Position numbers and translations under genes: made by a program. A stretch of DNA of 64,000 bases from Magicicada septendecula. Taxonomy: Eukaryota > Arthropoda > Insecta > Hemiptera > Cicadidae. The first letter of the stretch is position 1, and every line of letters starts with the position of its first letter. Positions 38,900-51,322 of the stretch are shown here, piece after piece. The stretch lies in NCBI GenBank assembly GCA_034769895.1, contig CM068367.1, positions 348,937,111-349,001,110 on the forward strand, written 5' to 3'. The notes below the pieces were generated by a model. The model was not told where the DNA came from and made no database searches. It worked only from the letters and a program-made list of their open reading frames with translations.

Positions 38900-41800
38900 A
38901 GGGGAAGCATGAATATGAGTTTTTGTTTATTTTGATTTTGTGTATCACACTGAAAATTGTTCGCAAATTTTCATACTGCCTTGATTAACAGTCGCCCGTG
39001 TTGTTACTTTAAATAGTGTGGTTAAATTTGCTGTATTGCCTGGTTTAGAGTAACTGAGGTACTGGTTTTAAACGTTTTAGTGTACATATTCTTAACAAAG
39101 TTGAAAATGAAATGGTGAAGTTTATTAATCCGCTGACACTCAGGATTAATTATTGACCTTCGTCTTACAGTAGACAACCTTATACAGAAGTGGTTATCTC
39201 GTTGCCTATCCATGTAGTTACAAAAAATTAATTTTACTACGATCGCCGTATCATGCGTTTTTTGTGAGCCTAAATTTGATTTGTTTCTCTGAAACAGAAA
39301 AACAGAACAGCAGCAACAGCATCAGCAAAAGAATCACTGTTGGAAAATGTAAAAATTAGAATCTATTTAGTATCAGAAAGAAGTGTTTATCCTCTTACTA
39401 TTATTATGTACATAAAGTTCCACGCTCTCTTTCTGATAGTATGAATCGTAGATAGAAATCTGGAGCTTATTTCATTTAACTATTAAAATAGCAAACATTA
39501 TAACTTTAATAATTACCATTAGCTACTGAACTTATTAATTCCTTAACTTATTCCTGTTGTGTATTTTAATTTTAGCTTTGTTATCTTAATTCAAAAAACA
39601 CGAATCCATGATTACAAGAAACTATATATGGGGTGACCATGAACTGAAGTTATAATAACTCGTCTCAATAAGGAATATTTTGTCTACCAGTTTTTGAATT
39701 TGTCGGTGGTTTTAAATCCTACGTTATCCCGTGTTTTTGTAGTAAATTCTGTAAATTTCGCATATGCTAGTGGCTTATTATTTATTAGCCTCTGTATAAA
39801 TATCGTTGTATTGTGTCATGTACAGCATTCCTTAGAAATATGCTATCTCTCGCCCTCTCTCACCCTCGTATATTTACACACACAAACACAAAAAAGAGAT
39901 GGAGTACACCAACAAAAAATCCCAGTTTACAATTATTATAACATTTAAAACATGCAAACACGTGAGTTGGAAACTGTCATCTATAACGGAGTGATGTAGA
40001 TTAGATTTGTGCACTGTGATTATTGTCCCTTTGGAGCAGGTCGCAATTAACGCGCAATCATCAATACAGCACTGAAACTGTTATTCGCTGTGAATACCAC
40101 GTTGTTTATAATTAACTATGTAAGTATTGCTTCTATATGTAGTTAGTGAACCTGCAGTTCGTCGTCAGCCAATATTAATTACAGAACACCACTCTTATTG
40201 AATCTTGTCATCTGTACTGCTTCACGTTATGTTGGGTCAATTAAATTTCATTACGATATTTCATTTATGATTACTGTATTATTCAATGAATTAAAGTCTG
40301 AATATACTTACTGATTTACTTAGTATGATTTACTTACTGTACTGACATTAACAGCATTAATTACATGTAAATTATCGTAAGCGTTTTAATACGTTTGCTT
40401 TAATATACAGTGATGTAATAAAAATATTTTTAATATCACTTGTTGAAGACGGATATTGTATGACGTATTTAAGCACACTCATTTATCGTTAAGCATGTAT
40501 TTAAAATTTTAACACTGAAGACACATTACACAGAAGACTGTTTACGACTGAACACTAAGGTTCTTTTACATACGGCTACAGGACGCTCGAAGAATAGCCC
40601 TACTCATTGAAGCTGAGAAACGTTTTTTGTAATAAAGAGACAGAACTTTCAGTGGTAAGGCAACGTGACATTAGAAAATAAACACTACTTCTTAAGGTAC
40701 TGTATTAAGTTTTAATGGACTATAAAAGTCATTACACAGAGTACGGCTAATAAAAGCAAAGTTATAATAAATAATGTAACCAAAGGAGTCAATTAACAGG
40801 CTGTAAGCCAAGTTATTGAGGGGTAAAATAATGATTACCTACAGGTAATGTCCAAAAACATTATTAACTGCTGTCGTGAAAATGATACACTGTTCACTAC
40901 CATTTAATTATCTGCGCACTCGATGGCGATAGAAAAGAACAATTAAGACTACTCAAGAACTATTACTTTGACTTATAAGCTCTTGCATTATGTTAAGTTA
41001 TAATATCGTTTTTCGTAATGTCTGTCCATCTCCTCTAATTTATTACTTACTCTGATCTGTTGGCTGTGGTTAGTAATAATATAATTATTTAATAATTTGT
41101 TGCCAATTATTTAATCTGAATTATGATAGCCTGCATTTCAAACATACGTAATGGATAGCAAAAACTATCGATTTGTTTCATAAAATAAGCACTCGTCCCT
41201 GGCCGTTTACATCTAACGTGATACACAGGACCTTTCTCACCTACTGGCACATCCAGTTGTTTCCAAAGAAACAGAGACATTTTTCATCAGTTCTACGTCA
41301 TAAACAGCTGTTCGCGCATACTGCGACAACTACTTACGACCCCGACGTCTGAAAATAACTGATCCGACTCAGCATATTTCCAGCAACTGCTCTTGTCAGT
41401 TATCTGAATAATTATGATTGTATGTTGGAAACTGACTTTTTAAATAAAACTGATAATATATTAAACCTGCAATCATTTAATTGTTGAAGTATTTATCGTA
41501 CGTGTAAGAGTGACTAAATCTATATACATAAATAGGAATAACGAAGCTTTTACAATAACATTACATGAGTAATGTCATTTGATTCTTTGCACTCACTAAA
41601 ATAAAGATGCCTGGGTTATTCAATAGGTCGTCTTCAGAGCCATGTGGTAACTTACTACTCTACTGGCTACGAACTGAACTGTCCGTAAGTCGCTGAATGT
41701 GAATTATCATGTCTTCATGGCATATGAATTCACGTATGAATTCTCAGAAAACGAATTTTCATGAATACATGAATTTTTGTAAAGTAGCTTCAAATGTGCG

Positions 41801-41980
41801 CTGAAAATGTCATGTAGCTACTCTGCCGTATCTGTCACTCTGAAGCGTATCAGGGACGTTCGCAGTAGTGAAATGGCAACATAATTCAACAAGCGTCTAC
41901 GAGCTGGACCAGCTTTATGATCGAGCCGTAAATCTTGAATGAGGGGGGGAGAGAGGCGCGAGCGGAGCAGACGTATGGTA
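38900..41980. other. AT-rich DNA, no gene seen
   Basis: A short (CAGCAA)-like patch near 39,305-39,325 and GC-richer DNA near 41,200-41,350 were noted, but no gene, element or match to copy A's left flank was recognised. Confidence 0.55.
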
Positions 41981-41984
41981 ATCT

Positions 41985-42160
41985 AAATCTATACTACTAT
42001 TATAAAGAGGTAACGTTTGTTTCATTGCTTTTGTTGTTCCCATAAAACGACAGGACAACGCCTAACAGAAGAATTTTTTGCAAAGTTGGAAGTGGATGGT
42101 TTAAACATTCAAGGCTGCCGAGAACAATACAGTCGCTTTGAGAAGAAGGTATCGAGCTCA
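41985..42160 (+). mobile_element. Possible Helitron/MITE end plus hAT-like fragment
   Basis: TCTATACTACTATTATAAAG at 41,989 resembles the start of repeats common in arthropods. Shortly after, 42,044-42,137 encodes TGQRLTEEFFAKLEVDGLNI followed by QGCREQYS, similar to the DGLNIKDCRGQSYD region of ZMYM-type hAT transposases, but the conserved part breaks off within 30 codons. Both calls rest on short motifs. Confidence 0.35.
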
Positions 42161-42832
42161 TCGTGAACGAAGCTAAATTTATGACTGATGAAATTGACAT
42201 ACAAAGTAGTTTTCTTTACAAAAGGCCCATAAAAGTTATAAAGATGGCGTTACTAGCAAGCGACGGGCGACGTTTGTGTTTAGCCCAAGAACCTTTTCAA
42301 CAAAAATGTTTCAGTGTACGTGACAGGCTTACGACTGAGGTGAAAAGAGGATACAGTTATATGACAAGATTTCATCGGAATTCGGTTTATTGTCAAGCAG
42401 ACTTTTGTCTGTTCTTGTCTTAGTCACGACTAGAAAGTGTGCAGAAAATGTTGGCATTTTTACGGCCAGGACTTCGATAAGGTTGAAAGGGTGAATGAAA
42501 TTTGCAGTTTTAAATGTCAAGCCACAGAGGTTGGCCACACTGACTCAGTTTCGCATGTGGATCTCTTACAGTGTATCAATCAATATGGTCTAAGGGTTGC
42601 CTATAACTAATCACCATCCTCTTTAAGTCTAGAAAACAAAACAAAAAATATAATATAGGAAAAACCAATTCTAATAGTTTTTATAAAATGTTTTAACTAT
42701 TTAAGGAAAGTAATATGTTTGTATTAAAAATAAATACATTTACGTATTAAGCTTTCCTAATGTAATACAACGTCACTTTATCTAGACAATAGTTTGCTAA
42801 ATATGAAGTACTAGTATCATTTTACTTAATCG

Positions 42833-44805
42833 TTAAAATATACACCGATTACATCAGTTACGACTCACACTGGATGTATTAACAGTTTCGGCTAGAAATC
42901 AGTTAAAAAATATTCGTAGCTTTTCACAGTAAACACAGCGTCAGTAAAGATATTGGATTTTATTTGTCAAAGGGGAATAGAATTTCCCAGCAGGAGGTTG
43001 GTGAATATTTTTAAAATGAGCTCGAGACAGAAACTTCTGCAGTGCCGATAAACCGACGAAATTATTTTAATACTTTGGACAGAGAAAATGGGCCTATTAT
43101 CTTAAAATGAAAATACTGAATATTAAAAATTGAACACATTCAAAAGCGTATTTAGTTTACTTAAAATGTGTAGGCCCTATTCTCTCACCTAGTGAAAGTA
43201 GGTGTAAGTAGATTTGACACCTCAGAGTGAAATGTAAGATTACAATATTTGATACTGAAAATTAAGTGGGTTTGTTGTGTATTATTTATCAAATCTTAAC
43301 AAACATTCTTAAAATTTACGCCATGTAAAAACAATGTACAGTACAAACATTAAATCTTAAGATTTTATCTACAGTTGGAAATTTTGTTTATATTGGCATA
43401 CTCGCTCTTTTTAGTCAATAATGTGCCCTGTGCTCGCTAAAACCGAATGTTTCTTTATTTCTCCTCAACAGGATACATAATATTACTGGAATTTTTAACA
43501 AGTAAAATGATACCTCATTGTGAAGTGACATAATTAATTGTACGCGCTTAACCTGTTAATTACTACGGTAGTATAATTTTTCCTGATCATGAGATTCCAC
43601 AGTACATGAGGAAGATAAAACATACACTTTCTCAATTTGGCACTACATGCCAAAAACCTACAAAAAATTAATTAACCAATGAATTACTAACTATACTACA
43701 TCTCAAATTTTTACAATAAACAAGCAGATTGTACAGAAATTACGTAAACAAGCAAGAAAATATTATGTACTGCAGTTTTGTTTTACCAACACTTGCGAGA
43801 GTAAGTACGCACAAACTCTTGAAAATCAATTGTTGTCAGAATTTTTAACAAGTAGTTATGCTCTTTAAGTATACGTGGAATAAATATAAAATTAGTAATT
43901 CTCCATCAGAATAAACACATTTTACGTTAACAATGAGACTGCTGTATCCATCAGCGTCAGCTAGAATGTACGCAGTAAATAATGACGGTATATTTGTCAC
44001 AGTGTCAGTTACAGATATCAAATTTACACGCTAAACAGAGCCAGAGCTACGCGCGTCAGTGCGAAATGTTCATGCCGTGACGGAGAGGTGTACTGAGCCC
44101 GATCGAGCCAATCTGGTGGTTCTACTGTTACAGCCAACGGCAGCGTTTCATTGTAAAATAAAACGTTCATGGCAATATTCGATTAGAAGTAAATTTGACT
44201 TTGATAAGTAATGTTGCCCACTAAAACCATTCGTGTGAACAATGTTGATGTAGCGACGACAACATCACCGTACCAAATCAAAATTTATATAAAATATTAA
44301 TTACAAAGTGTTCAGGTATCGTTAGTTAACTTTAACGAATATAAGTTTTAAAAGGTTGTTATTATCGACTAACTTTGTTATTATTAAGTAAAGTCCTAAA
44401 TACGTATTAATTATGCTTTGAGTTCATTCTGACTGGAAATCTTGTTCTAATTGCTAGTAAATGTATTTATCGCAGATAAAATAGACATTAATTTGACACT
44501 TAAATCTCTTAGTTAAGGAAGTTATTATTGCTGGTGTCGTTAGTAAAAAAAGAACAACAGTTGTCATCAAATAACTTAAGGCTCAGCAGCAGCAAACAAA
44601 GTTTCTCTCACGAATTTATTTTTACAATCACACGACTAACATATCAGACATTCCAGTAACCATATTTTTAACCGCGTAAGAAGCCTGACGATTCTGTTTT
44701 TTGCAATTATTTCAGTTGATAACATTATATAACAAAATGAAATCAATAGAAGAAGGCGGTGACTTACACAGTGATAAAGAACAAAACATAATATGATATT
44801 ATCAG
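42833..44805 (+). repeat. Segmental duplication, copy B, left part
   Basis: Counterpart of 10,379-13,800 (anchors given there). About 1.4 kb of copy A is missing between 43.55 and 43.71 kb. No gene found. Confidence 0.85.
43949..44050. promoter_or_regulatory. Paralogous conserved noncoding block 1 (copy B)
   Basis: One hundred and two gap-free bases, 3 mismatches to 12,965-13,066. Confidence 0.5.
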
Positions 44806-45790
44806 TATTTGTTTTCATTCTCCTATTCCTCAGGTCGTGTGCAGATACATAATTGTTCCTCGATAAGAGTATCTATGGAGTACCTATCCTTATCTATAGG
44901 AGAAATGCTGTATGGAGTAACTCTTAAATGTAAATGGTACCTAGATTTCCATGTTGGCTACTTCCACGTAAATAGGCATCGTGGGATGCCATTATCAGAA
45001 TCGATTACACATTATGAAGGTAGAATTGAGGGTCCAAAAGGGATTGAAGTACAAGTTTGCTCACTACAAAGCACAGATGTAGTCTGTAAACACTGCAAAC
45101 ACAGCGCCAAGTATTTAAGCTTTCGCTTTATATACACGCATTACAATTACAGTGAATTATCACACATAACCGCTACGCACATTACCACAATATGCATAGT
45201 GGTGCCTATTGTATTGTCAGATATGTACGGTAGGCCTATATTATATTGTCTGAACTGAAACACTTCTTCTTGGTTCTCCATTCCCTTGTTAGGTAAAAAT
45301 ATCCAACGTCGAAAACATTGTTAATATCTATAGTATACTATTATTGACTTTTAACGACAATGATTGTGATTTATTATTGGTGTTAATACCATAGGTTTGG
45401 CGTTAACTACTAATAAATGTCGCTCTCTGCAGAGGATAGGGCCTCGACGAAGCTACGCCAACGGACGAGGACTCTGAACTCTCCAAAGGACTTCCCCTCC
45501 TTTTCTTCTCCCATCTAGACAGTTCTCCTTCACGAGATTCTTGGTCTTCCACGTCTTCTTCTAGCCTGAAGGTTCCAAAAGAGGACTTGCCGCTCAATTG
45601 CATTTTGGTTCTTCCACAAGGTGTGCCCAATCCAACTCGATTTTCCCCTTTTGATCTGGGTGGTAATGGGTTCCTCGTTTGTCCTCCTCTAGAGATCTCC
45701 ACTTGAAACAATGTTTGTCCAGAAAATTTTAAGTATTTGTCAAGGTGCTTTTGTGAGTTACCTTTTGATTACTACGTTACAGTAATAGAT
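44806..45790. mobile_element. B-only 1-kb insertion, class unknown
   Basis: Copy A lacks this interval between its 13.80 and 13.82 kb positions. It contains the dispersed block shared with 8.93-9.11 kb (at 44,960-45,110), a 149-codon plus-strand frame (44,809-45,258) with no recognisable domain, and a GC-richer segment at 45,420-45,710 with a 102-codon minus-strand frame, also unrecognised. Codon content of both frames looks like chance. Confidence 0.4.
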
Positions 45791-46000
45791 AGCACTCTAT
45801 CCTAAACGCTGATAAGGGTGCTAAAAGCCATATGTTAATTAGATTAATTCATTTTAGCCTATTTTTTCACAAAAGCTTTACCAAGTACTCATCACAAATA
45901 TTGAATCAATTTATGAGCAGATTGAAAGCACATGAGGATACATTTTATATAATTATATAATTACATTATATTACTCTACATAAATTCCTATTTGTTTGAA
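45791..46000 (+). repeat. Segmental duplication, copy B, part 2
   Basis: Matches 13,800-14,000 (TTTACCAAGTAC, ATATAATTATATAATTACA-like), resuming after the B-only insertion. Confidence 0.7.
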
Positions 46001-46375
46001 ATTCTTAATTAAGTCAGCATAATGTGCAGTTAAATTAAAACAATTAATTATTATATCACCGAATTAATTACTTAAAAATAAAGAAAATAGACTACGTTAT
46101 ACTTTTTAAATAATTGTTTATTTCCAGATGCGAAAGGAAACATTTTATTAGTAAAACATTCTGTGTGCGTAGTTTTAAAACATTACTAACTTTTTATGTC
46201 CCTAGTCTGAATCTTTTACTGTTAAATATAATCACATTCCAGTTTTTGAATATATGATTATTCAAATGATTCATCAATGATTATCTATGAATATATATAT
46301 ATATATATATTTATATATATTCAATCACTTTCTGCTACAGTCCGTTTCTTGATGTATATAATACATTTAATATTT

Positions 46376-46586
46376 ATAATGAATTTACCTCAAAATATTT
46401 TTTTTCCTCAAGATATTTTTTTCCTTATTAGGAACATGTTTCGGGTACCATCATGTACCCATCCCCAGCCTTCCGGTTTTTATGTCCGTCACCAGACACA
46501 AAAACCGGAAGGCTGAGGATGGGTACAAGATGGTACCCGAAACATGTTCCTAATAAGAAAAAAATATCTTGAGGTAAATTCATTAT
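46376..46586. repeat. Large palindrome (foldback), ~106/87-bp arms
   Basis: The left arm (46,376-46,481) and right arm (46,500-46,586) are near-perfect inverted copies around an 18-nt spacer. The left arm carries an extra ~19-bp internal duplication (CCTCAA-ATATTTTTTT twice). Each arm contains a hammerhead-like core on opposite strands. A single-arm relative is at 34.59-34.69 kb. Confidence 0.9.
46510..46551 (+). ncRNA. Hammerhead-like motif in right arm
   Basis: Stem I AGG (46,510-46,512) with CCT (46,549-46,551), core CTGAGGA (46,513-46,519), 6-bp stem II GGGTAC/GTACCC with AAGATG loop, GAAA (46,539-46,542), self-complementary CATG as stem III, then UU. The left arm has CTGGGGA in the core on the minus strand, which should be inactive. 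Confidence 0.55.
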
Positions 46587-46589
46587 GAA

Positions 46590-47945
46590 TTTTAAATGTA
46601 ATATATATATAGTCTATATATATATATTCTATATTGCGACAGTACGTCTGCGTAGGTTACTGTGCATTATCGCAGTTAGTTAAAAAACTGCTAAATTAAT
46701 ATGAATAATTAATATTGTCAACATTTTAAAAAATGCGTATTGGAAGTTGTGAGTACCAGTGAACGCTCTCGCGCTCTCTTTTGCAGCACACGCGCACACG
46801 CGCGTGTATCTTAGGCCTACACCAAACGCAATAAAGAGAAGAGTTTGAAGAAATAAAAAGAGATACAGACAAATAGAGCAAGAAGAAAGACAAAGCGAAG
46901 GACGTGAAAATAATAAAAGCACTTCTGCAAAGTAAAGCTGTATATTTCAATATAAGAAATTAAAACAGGGTGGTTCAAAACGTTTGCAAAATTGTATTAA
47001 CTAATTAAGAAGATTCCTGATAAAAGGCTTTCTGGCTGCAATTTTTATAATAAACTTTAAGAAAAATGAGAGATAAATCAAAAATACAGGATACCGTATT
47101 AGTCATTTATTAATTTTTAAGTGATGACCGATATTCAATTAAAAAATGATTCAACTAATAGGATTTAATGAAAATGTTTTATTATGAAATAAAAGATTAA
47201 AATGTACTCAAAAATGTAAATGTACTGGCCTTGTAGCTTTGTACGTACTGAATGCGACATGTTGGTATAATGTATATATTGCCACGTTACGTTCCTGTGC
47301 GCATATTCTGCACGTGTGTGTGTGTGTATGTGTGTGTACATACTATACACCAACTATTAACATATTAGCAAATTTACATTTTAAATTTGTGTGTTTTGTA
47401 ATTGTCTCTATTTACCTTGACATGTTATTATAAATAAAATAAGAGTGATATAAAATTGGGTGGTTCAAAGCGTTTTGAAATGTATTTAAAATAAATTTAA
47501 AAAATGAGTGAAGTAAACACTACTAGAAACTGCTCAGAAAAACAATTTGTTAAAATAATGAACAGCGATATTTAATAAGAAGTGTTTCAACAACTGGAAT
47601 ATGATTAAAAATGATTCAGTATAAAATAGAAGGTAAAACAATTACCTCAGAAATGTTAACCATGACGGGTTTGCACCCGTGTACGTATTGAATGCGAAAT
47701 GTAGGAACGTGTTGTTGTGGGTTTCAGGTACACCCGTGTACGAAAATTTCAAAGAGACGACCACGTCAAGTCGTCATAAAACGCGCTCCGTAGCGAAGCC
47801 AAGAACAGTAAGCCATGAAAATGTTCCAGGATTACAGAACGAAACGTTGGAACTTTGAAAATTTCATACATGGATGTAGCCAGAAACCTGTTCCTATAGA
47901 TACGCACCGCGAAAGCTCTTGTACGAGCATATATACCTATAACGT
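46590..47945. repeat. AT-rich region with ~450-490-bp diverged tandem repeat
   Basis: GGGTGGTTCAAA-CGTTT recurs at 46,970 and 47,459, and TGTACGTA-TGAATGCGA at 47,240 and 47,681. The two units are strongly diverged. Nothing coding was recognised. Part of a related sequence (ACACCCGT, CTACGTTATGTTCG) may recur at 54.6 and 56.05 kb on the far side of the Gypsy element. Confidence 0.45.
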
Positions 47946-47947
47946 CG

Positions 47948-48010
<63 letters not shown>
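47948..48010. repeat. (CT)n(TA)n microsatellite at Gypsy 3' break
   Basis: About 9 CT units pass into about 23 TA units. The integrase frame of the Gypsy element runs straight into it, so it marks the truncation point. Confidence 0.95.
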
Positions 48011-48011
<1 letters not shown>

Positions 48012-48406
48012 TTCCTTTCATTATTTGTTTTTACTATTTGGCAGATTGTGCATTTTCTAACGGTTTGTCTTACTTTCTTGTTGATTCCCTTTATGTAGAC
48101 ATGTTCACTTAATGCTTTTACAACTTTAAGGGGTCCCATGTGTCCATATCTTATATGATAGTCTATGATTATTGATGATTCAACACTCTTAGGAATATAT
48201 AATTTCCATTCCTGTTTTCGGGAAGTTGGACATGTAAATATTAAATTATTATGGATACAATAAAATGCTAAAATTGTGGGGTCATTACTTGCCAATCTTT
48301 CTTTAATTACCTTTAGTCTGATATCCATATTCTGATGATTTTTTACCTGTTTTAACACTTTTCTAAATCTTCTCTTGATTTCAGTATGTGATATATACTC
48401 TTCCAA
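48011..48406 (-). pseudogene. Gypsy integrase N-terminal zinc-binding part
   Basis: The frame contains YHIRYGHMGPLKVVKALSEH followed by CTICQ about 18 residues on, giving the HHCC zinc-binding pattern with His84, His89, Cys119 and Cys122 counted from the frame start at 48,406. After residue 132 it becomes an Ile-Tyr repeat from the (TA)n tract, so the catalytic D,D,E core and C-terminal domain are gone. It overlaps the RT/RNase H frame by about 25 bp in another phase; the shift lies in an A-rich run near 48,410. In an intact element it would continue the same polyprotein. Confidence 0.8.
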
Positions 48407-49628
48407 TGTTTTCTTTTTCTAATTCGTAAGTTCCGTTTGCGGTATTAATTCTGGATAATCCATCAGCCACAACATTTTGTTTCCCAGGTACATACTCCCA
48501 ATTTATATGGTACTCTTGTAATATCAAAATCCATCTTGTCAGTCGACCATGATTTAGTTTGCATCTTTTTAGGAAAGATATGGATTTATGATCCGACCTT
48601 ACTGTTATTTGATATCCTAAAATATAGGTACGGAACTTTAAGCATGCAAACACCACACTGAGGAGTTCTTTTTCTGTAACTGTATAATTTCTTTCGCAAG
48701 CACTCAAAACTCTACTAGCAAAACTGATCACTAAATGGTTTCCTACTTCATCTTCTTGGTATAATTCAACGCCTAAACTAACATTACTTGCATCACAATT
48801 TAAATAGAACCTCTGGTTAAAATCTGGGTGGTGTAACATAACACTATTTAGGAACTTAGTCTTGATTAAATTAAAATTATCTTCTTCAGCCTTACTCCAT
48901 TTCCATTTGTTCTTGGTTGAAAGTAGATTTTGAAATTTAGTAGTCAATTCAGAATAATTTTGTTGGAATTTACGATAATAATTACAAATCCCTAGAAACG
49001 ATTGTAATTGTTTTATGTTTCTGGGTCTTGGAAAATTTTGAATAACTTCTACTTTCTCAGGCGACGGCGTGATCCCAGTTTCAGAGAGTATAAACCTAAG
49101 AAATTGTAATTCCTGAGTTATGAATTTAGATTTATTTAACTTAAATGTAATATTATTTTGTTGGAGTTTCCTGAGTACAATTTCAATTCGGTCACAGTGT
49201 TCATTCCATGTTTTAGAGGTAATAAGAATATCATCCACATATACTGTTGCGAACTCTAACGCTTCTTTTCCTAATATCTGGTCCATGCACTGGATAAAAA
49301 TGGCGACAGAATTAACCAACCCGAAAGGTAATCGTTTAAAATGGTAGTTTCTTCCCTCGAAGATGAAGGCAACATACTGGCGACTGTCCGGGTGTAACTC
49401 TATTTGCCAGTATCCGCAAACAGCATCCCAACTACTCATAAACTTATAACCATGGAATTTCTTCATAGTTTCTTCTATCTCTATTGGAGATGTGCGATCA
49501 GTAATTATAATTTTATTGATTTCCCGTGCATCAAGCCACAACCGTACTTGTCCATCTTTCTTAGGTATTGCCACAATGGGACTGGTATATGGGGAACTAC
49601 TTCGCTCTATAATATCTTCTTGAATCAT
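48381..49628 (-). pseudogene. Gypsy reverse transcriptase and RNase H
   Basis: A 415-codon open stretch. RT motifs in order: PIVAIPKKDG (17-26), LWLDAREIN (30-38, normally R-C-DYR), SSWDAVCGYWQIELHP (65-80) with the first catalytic Asp at 68, PFGLVNS (101-107), YVDDIL (130-135) with the paired catalytic Asp, and the LRFILSETGI region (177-186), where the usual Gly of FLG is Arg. The connection domain follows, then RNase H: FYLNCDAS (Asp279), YTVTEKELL (Glu near 319-321), VRSDHKSI (Asp346) and the VADGLSR end (387-393). This is the most intact part of the element. Its true N-terminus is in the preceding frame; the Met is arbitrary. Substitutions at usually fixed positions suggest drift. Confidence 0.92.
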
Positions 49629-49633
49629 CCTTG

Positions 49634-50527
49634 CTATTTCTTTTCTAACTGCTCTTTTAACGATTGTTCAATAGGATACGATTTCTTATTGAAATTAACA
49701 GAGTCATGAAATTTTAATCGGCATATGAAATTCTTCGCCTTTCCAGGAGAATCGGAAAATACATTACGATAAGTTTTATATATTTCTATTAATTTTTTCT
49801 TCTGTTCCACACTGATTGTCTCGGTATACCCCTTTCCTTGAAACGACAATATTTCCTGCATTTTTTCCTGCCATAATGCTGATTCTGTTACGATTTCTTT
49901 ATTTCCTATGGGTGTCCTTATTATTTCCCTAACGTGGTATGAGTTCCTGTACTGAGGGGCTATTGAGCTTCCTATTATCTCAGCAGTCCATTCATAACCT
50001 TCTGAGCTCAGTGTCATTTTTCCACTGGCTAAATTAATAATCGCATAGTGACGCCTTAGCGTGTCACAACCTATCAATACCTTAAAAGGTAACCCTTGGG
50101 CCACCAGAAACACCATAGGAATTCCTACTCCCATACTCGTAACATTCAGACTTACTTGCTGTTTTATTGTTTTGTTTTGTTTGCCAGTCGCTCCTATAAT
50201 AGCAATATTATTAATAGGCAATGTGGATATTTTTTCCATACTTAACTCCTGTATTCTGTTCAGCTCTAATCTATCTATTAAAGAAATGTTTGCTCCTGTA
50301 TCAATCATAACTTCAGTTAGCACCCCATGTAATTCTACCTTGATGTATACTATGTCCTCATTCAGTTTATCTTCTTCCATGGTAATCTCTTCCAACAAAT
50401 CTCTCTGTATATTTTTTAAATAAAAGTTTCTTATCACTGTTATTGGTTCTTTGTTATTATTATTAGGGTTTATATCTCTCCTCAGCCCTGGGTCCGCTCG
50501 CAGTGATGGGCCGTTCAATGTTCTCAC
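49634..50527 (-). pseudogene. Gypsy protease region and RT N-terminus
   Basis: A 297-codon frame with the retropepsin active-site motif MIDTGANISLID (DTG at residues 76-78) and the downstream FKVLIGCDTLRRH segment near residue 150. After it comes the linker to RT (NKKSYPIEQSLKEQLEKK) that ends in a stop at 49,634; the natural continuation into the RT frame is in another phase, so a single frameshift near 49,640 separates them. The start codon is not meaningful because gag-pol continues upstream. In a live element this aspartic protease would process the polyprotein. Confidence 0.88.
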
Positions 50528-50529
50528 TG

Positions 50530-51320
50530 CGGCCTCTCGTTTTCCCTATTTACATCACTGTTGATTGGGTGAACTGGTTCATTGGGGTTTTGATTTCCAG
50601 AGGGTGTTTCCCTTCTTCTATCCCAGCTTCTGGACCTCTGATAGACTTCTCCGTTATCATTCCATTGTCTCCTGTTGTCATTATCACTTCCATACCGTCT
50701 GTCATAATTTCTTTCATTGTTAAAATTCTGACGTCTTCCTTGAAATCGCCTGTTATTCGGATTTCTGTTATATCCATCCGTCCGTACGTGGTTTATTGGC
50801 TGTCGATTGTCGTGTGCTTGTTCCCATCATTCCAATCCTTCGTTCTTCTTCGACTCCTGTAATAATAATTTTCCCTCTCAAAACCTTCTAAGAGAGCCTC
50901 CATCTTTCCAATAGTTTTTATTTGTCCACATCGACGAGCCCGTACAATGTCCTCTCCAAAATGTTATGACAATTTGGTATGAGACACTCTTCAGGGATTT
51001 TTGGTTGTAAATGTCGGGCTACCCAGACTTCACCCAAAAAATAAGCAGTCAGTGTCTGTCCTCTTCCAGCATCATATCGGCCAGTGCTCAAATTGTCCCT
51101 AACTATATTTTGGATAGAATCAGACCAATACTTTACTTTAAAAATTTGTTTAAATTCAATATAATTGGTAATTTCGTTTCTTACTGCTTTCCACCAGTAT
51201 CATTAATATTTTTAAAACTATCATCGAGAAGATTCTTTATTATTTGCCACCGATTTTCTTTGGTTCTATTCAAACCTTCTTCTAACCTCTCCAAAAATTC
51301 TAGAGGGTTCTGACGATATT
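50530..51320 (-). pseudogene. Gypsy gag, capsid and nucleocapsid part (broken)
   Basis: Translating the minus strand in shifting frames gives WSDSIQNIVRDNLSTGRYDA and TLTAYFLGEVWVARHLQPKI, matching the conserved gag segment of insect Gypsy elements (RDN-GRYD-TLTAYFL-ARHL-PEE). It continues to MEALLEGFERENYYYRSRRR and an Arg/Asn/Asp-rich tail (RRFQGRRQNFNNERNYDRRY) that replaces a CCHC zinc knuckle. Several stops break the frame. Confidence 0.75.
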
Positions 51321-51322
51321 CT

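Noticed and set aside
44809..45258. 149-codon plus-strand frame as a host gene
   Set aside because: No recognisable domain, no conserved counterpart in copy A, and it lies in a copy-specific insertion.
45403..45711. 102-codon minus-strand Ser/Glu/Arg-rich frame
   Set aside because: Low-complexity composition, no homologue recognised, shared position with an insertion.
47815..48060. Tyr-Ile repeat frames
   Set aside because: Product of the (TA)n tract at the Gypsy truncation point.
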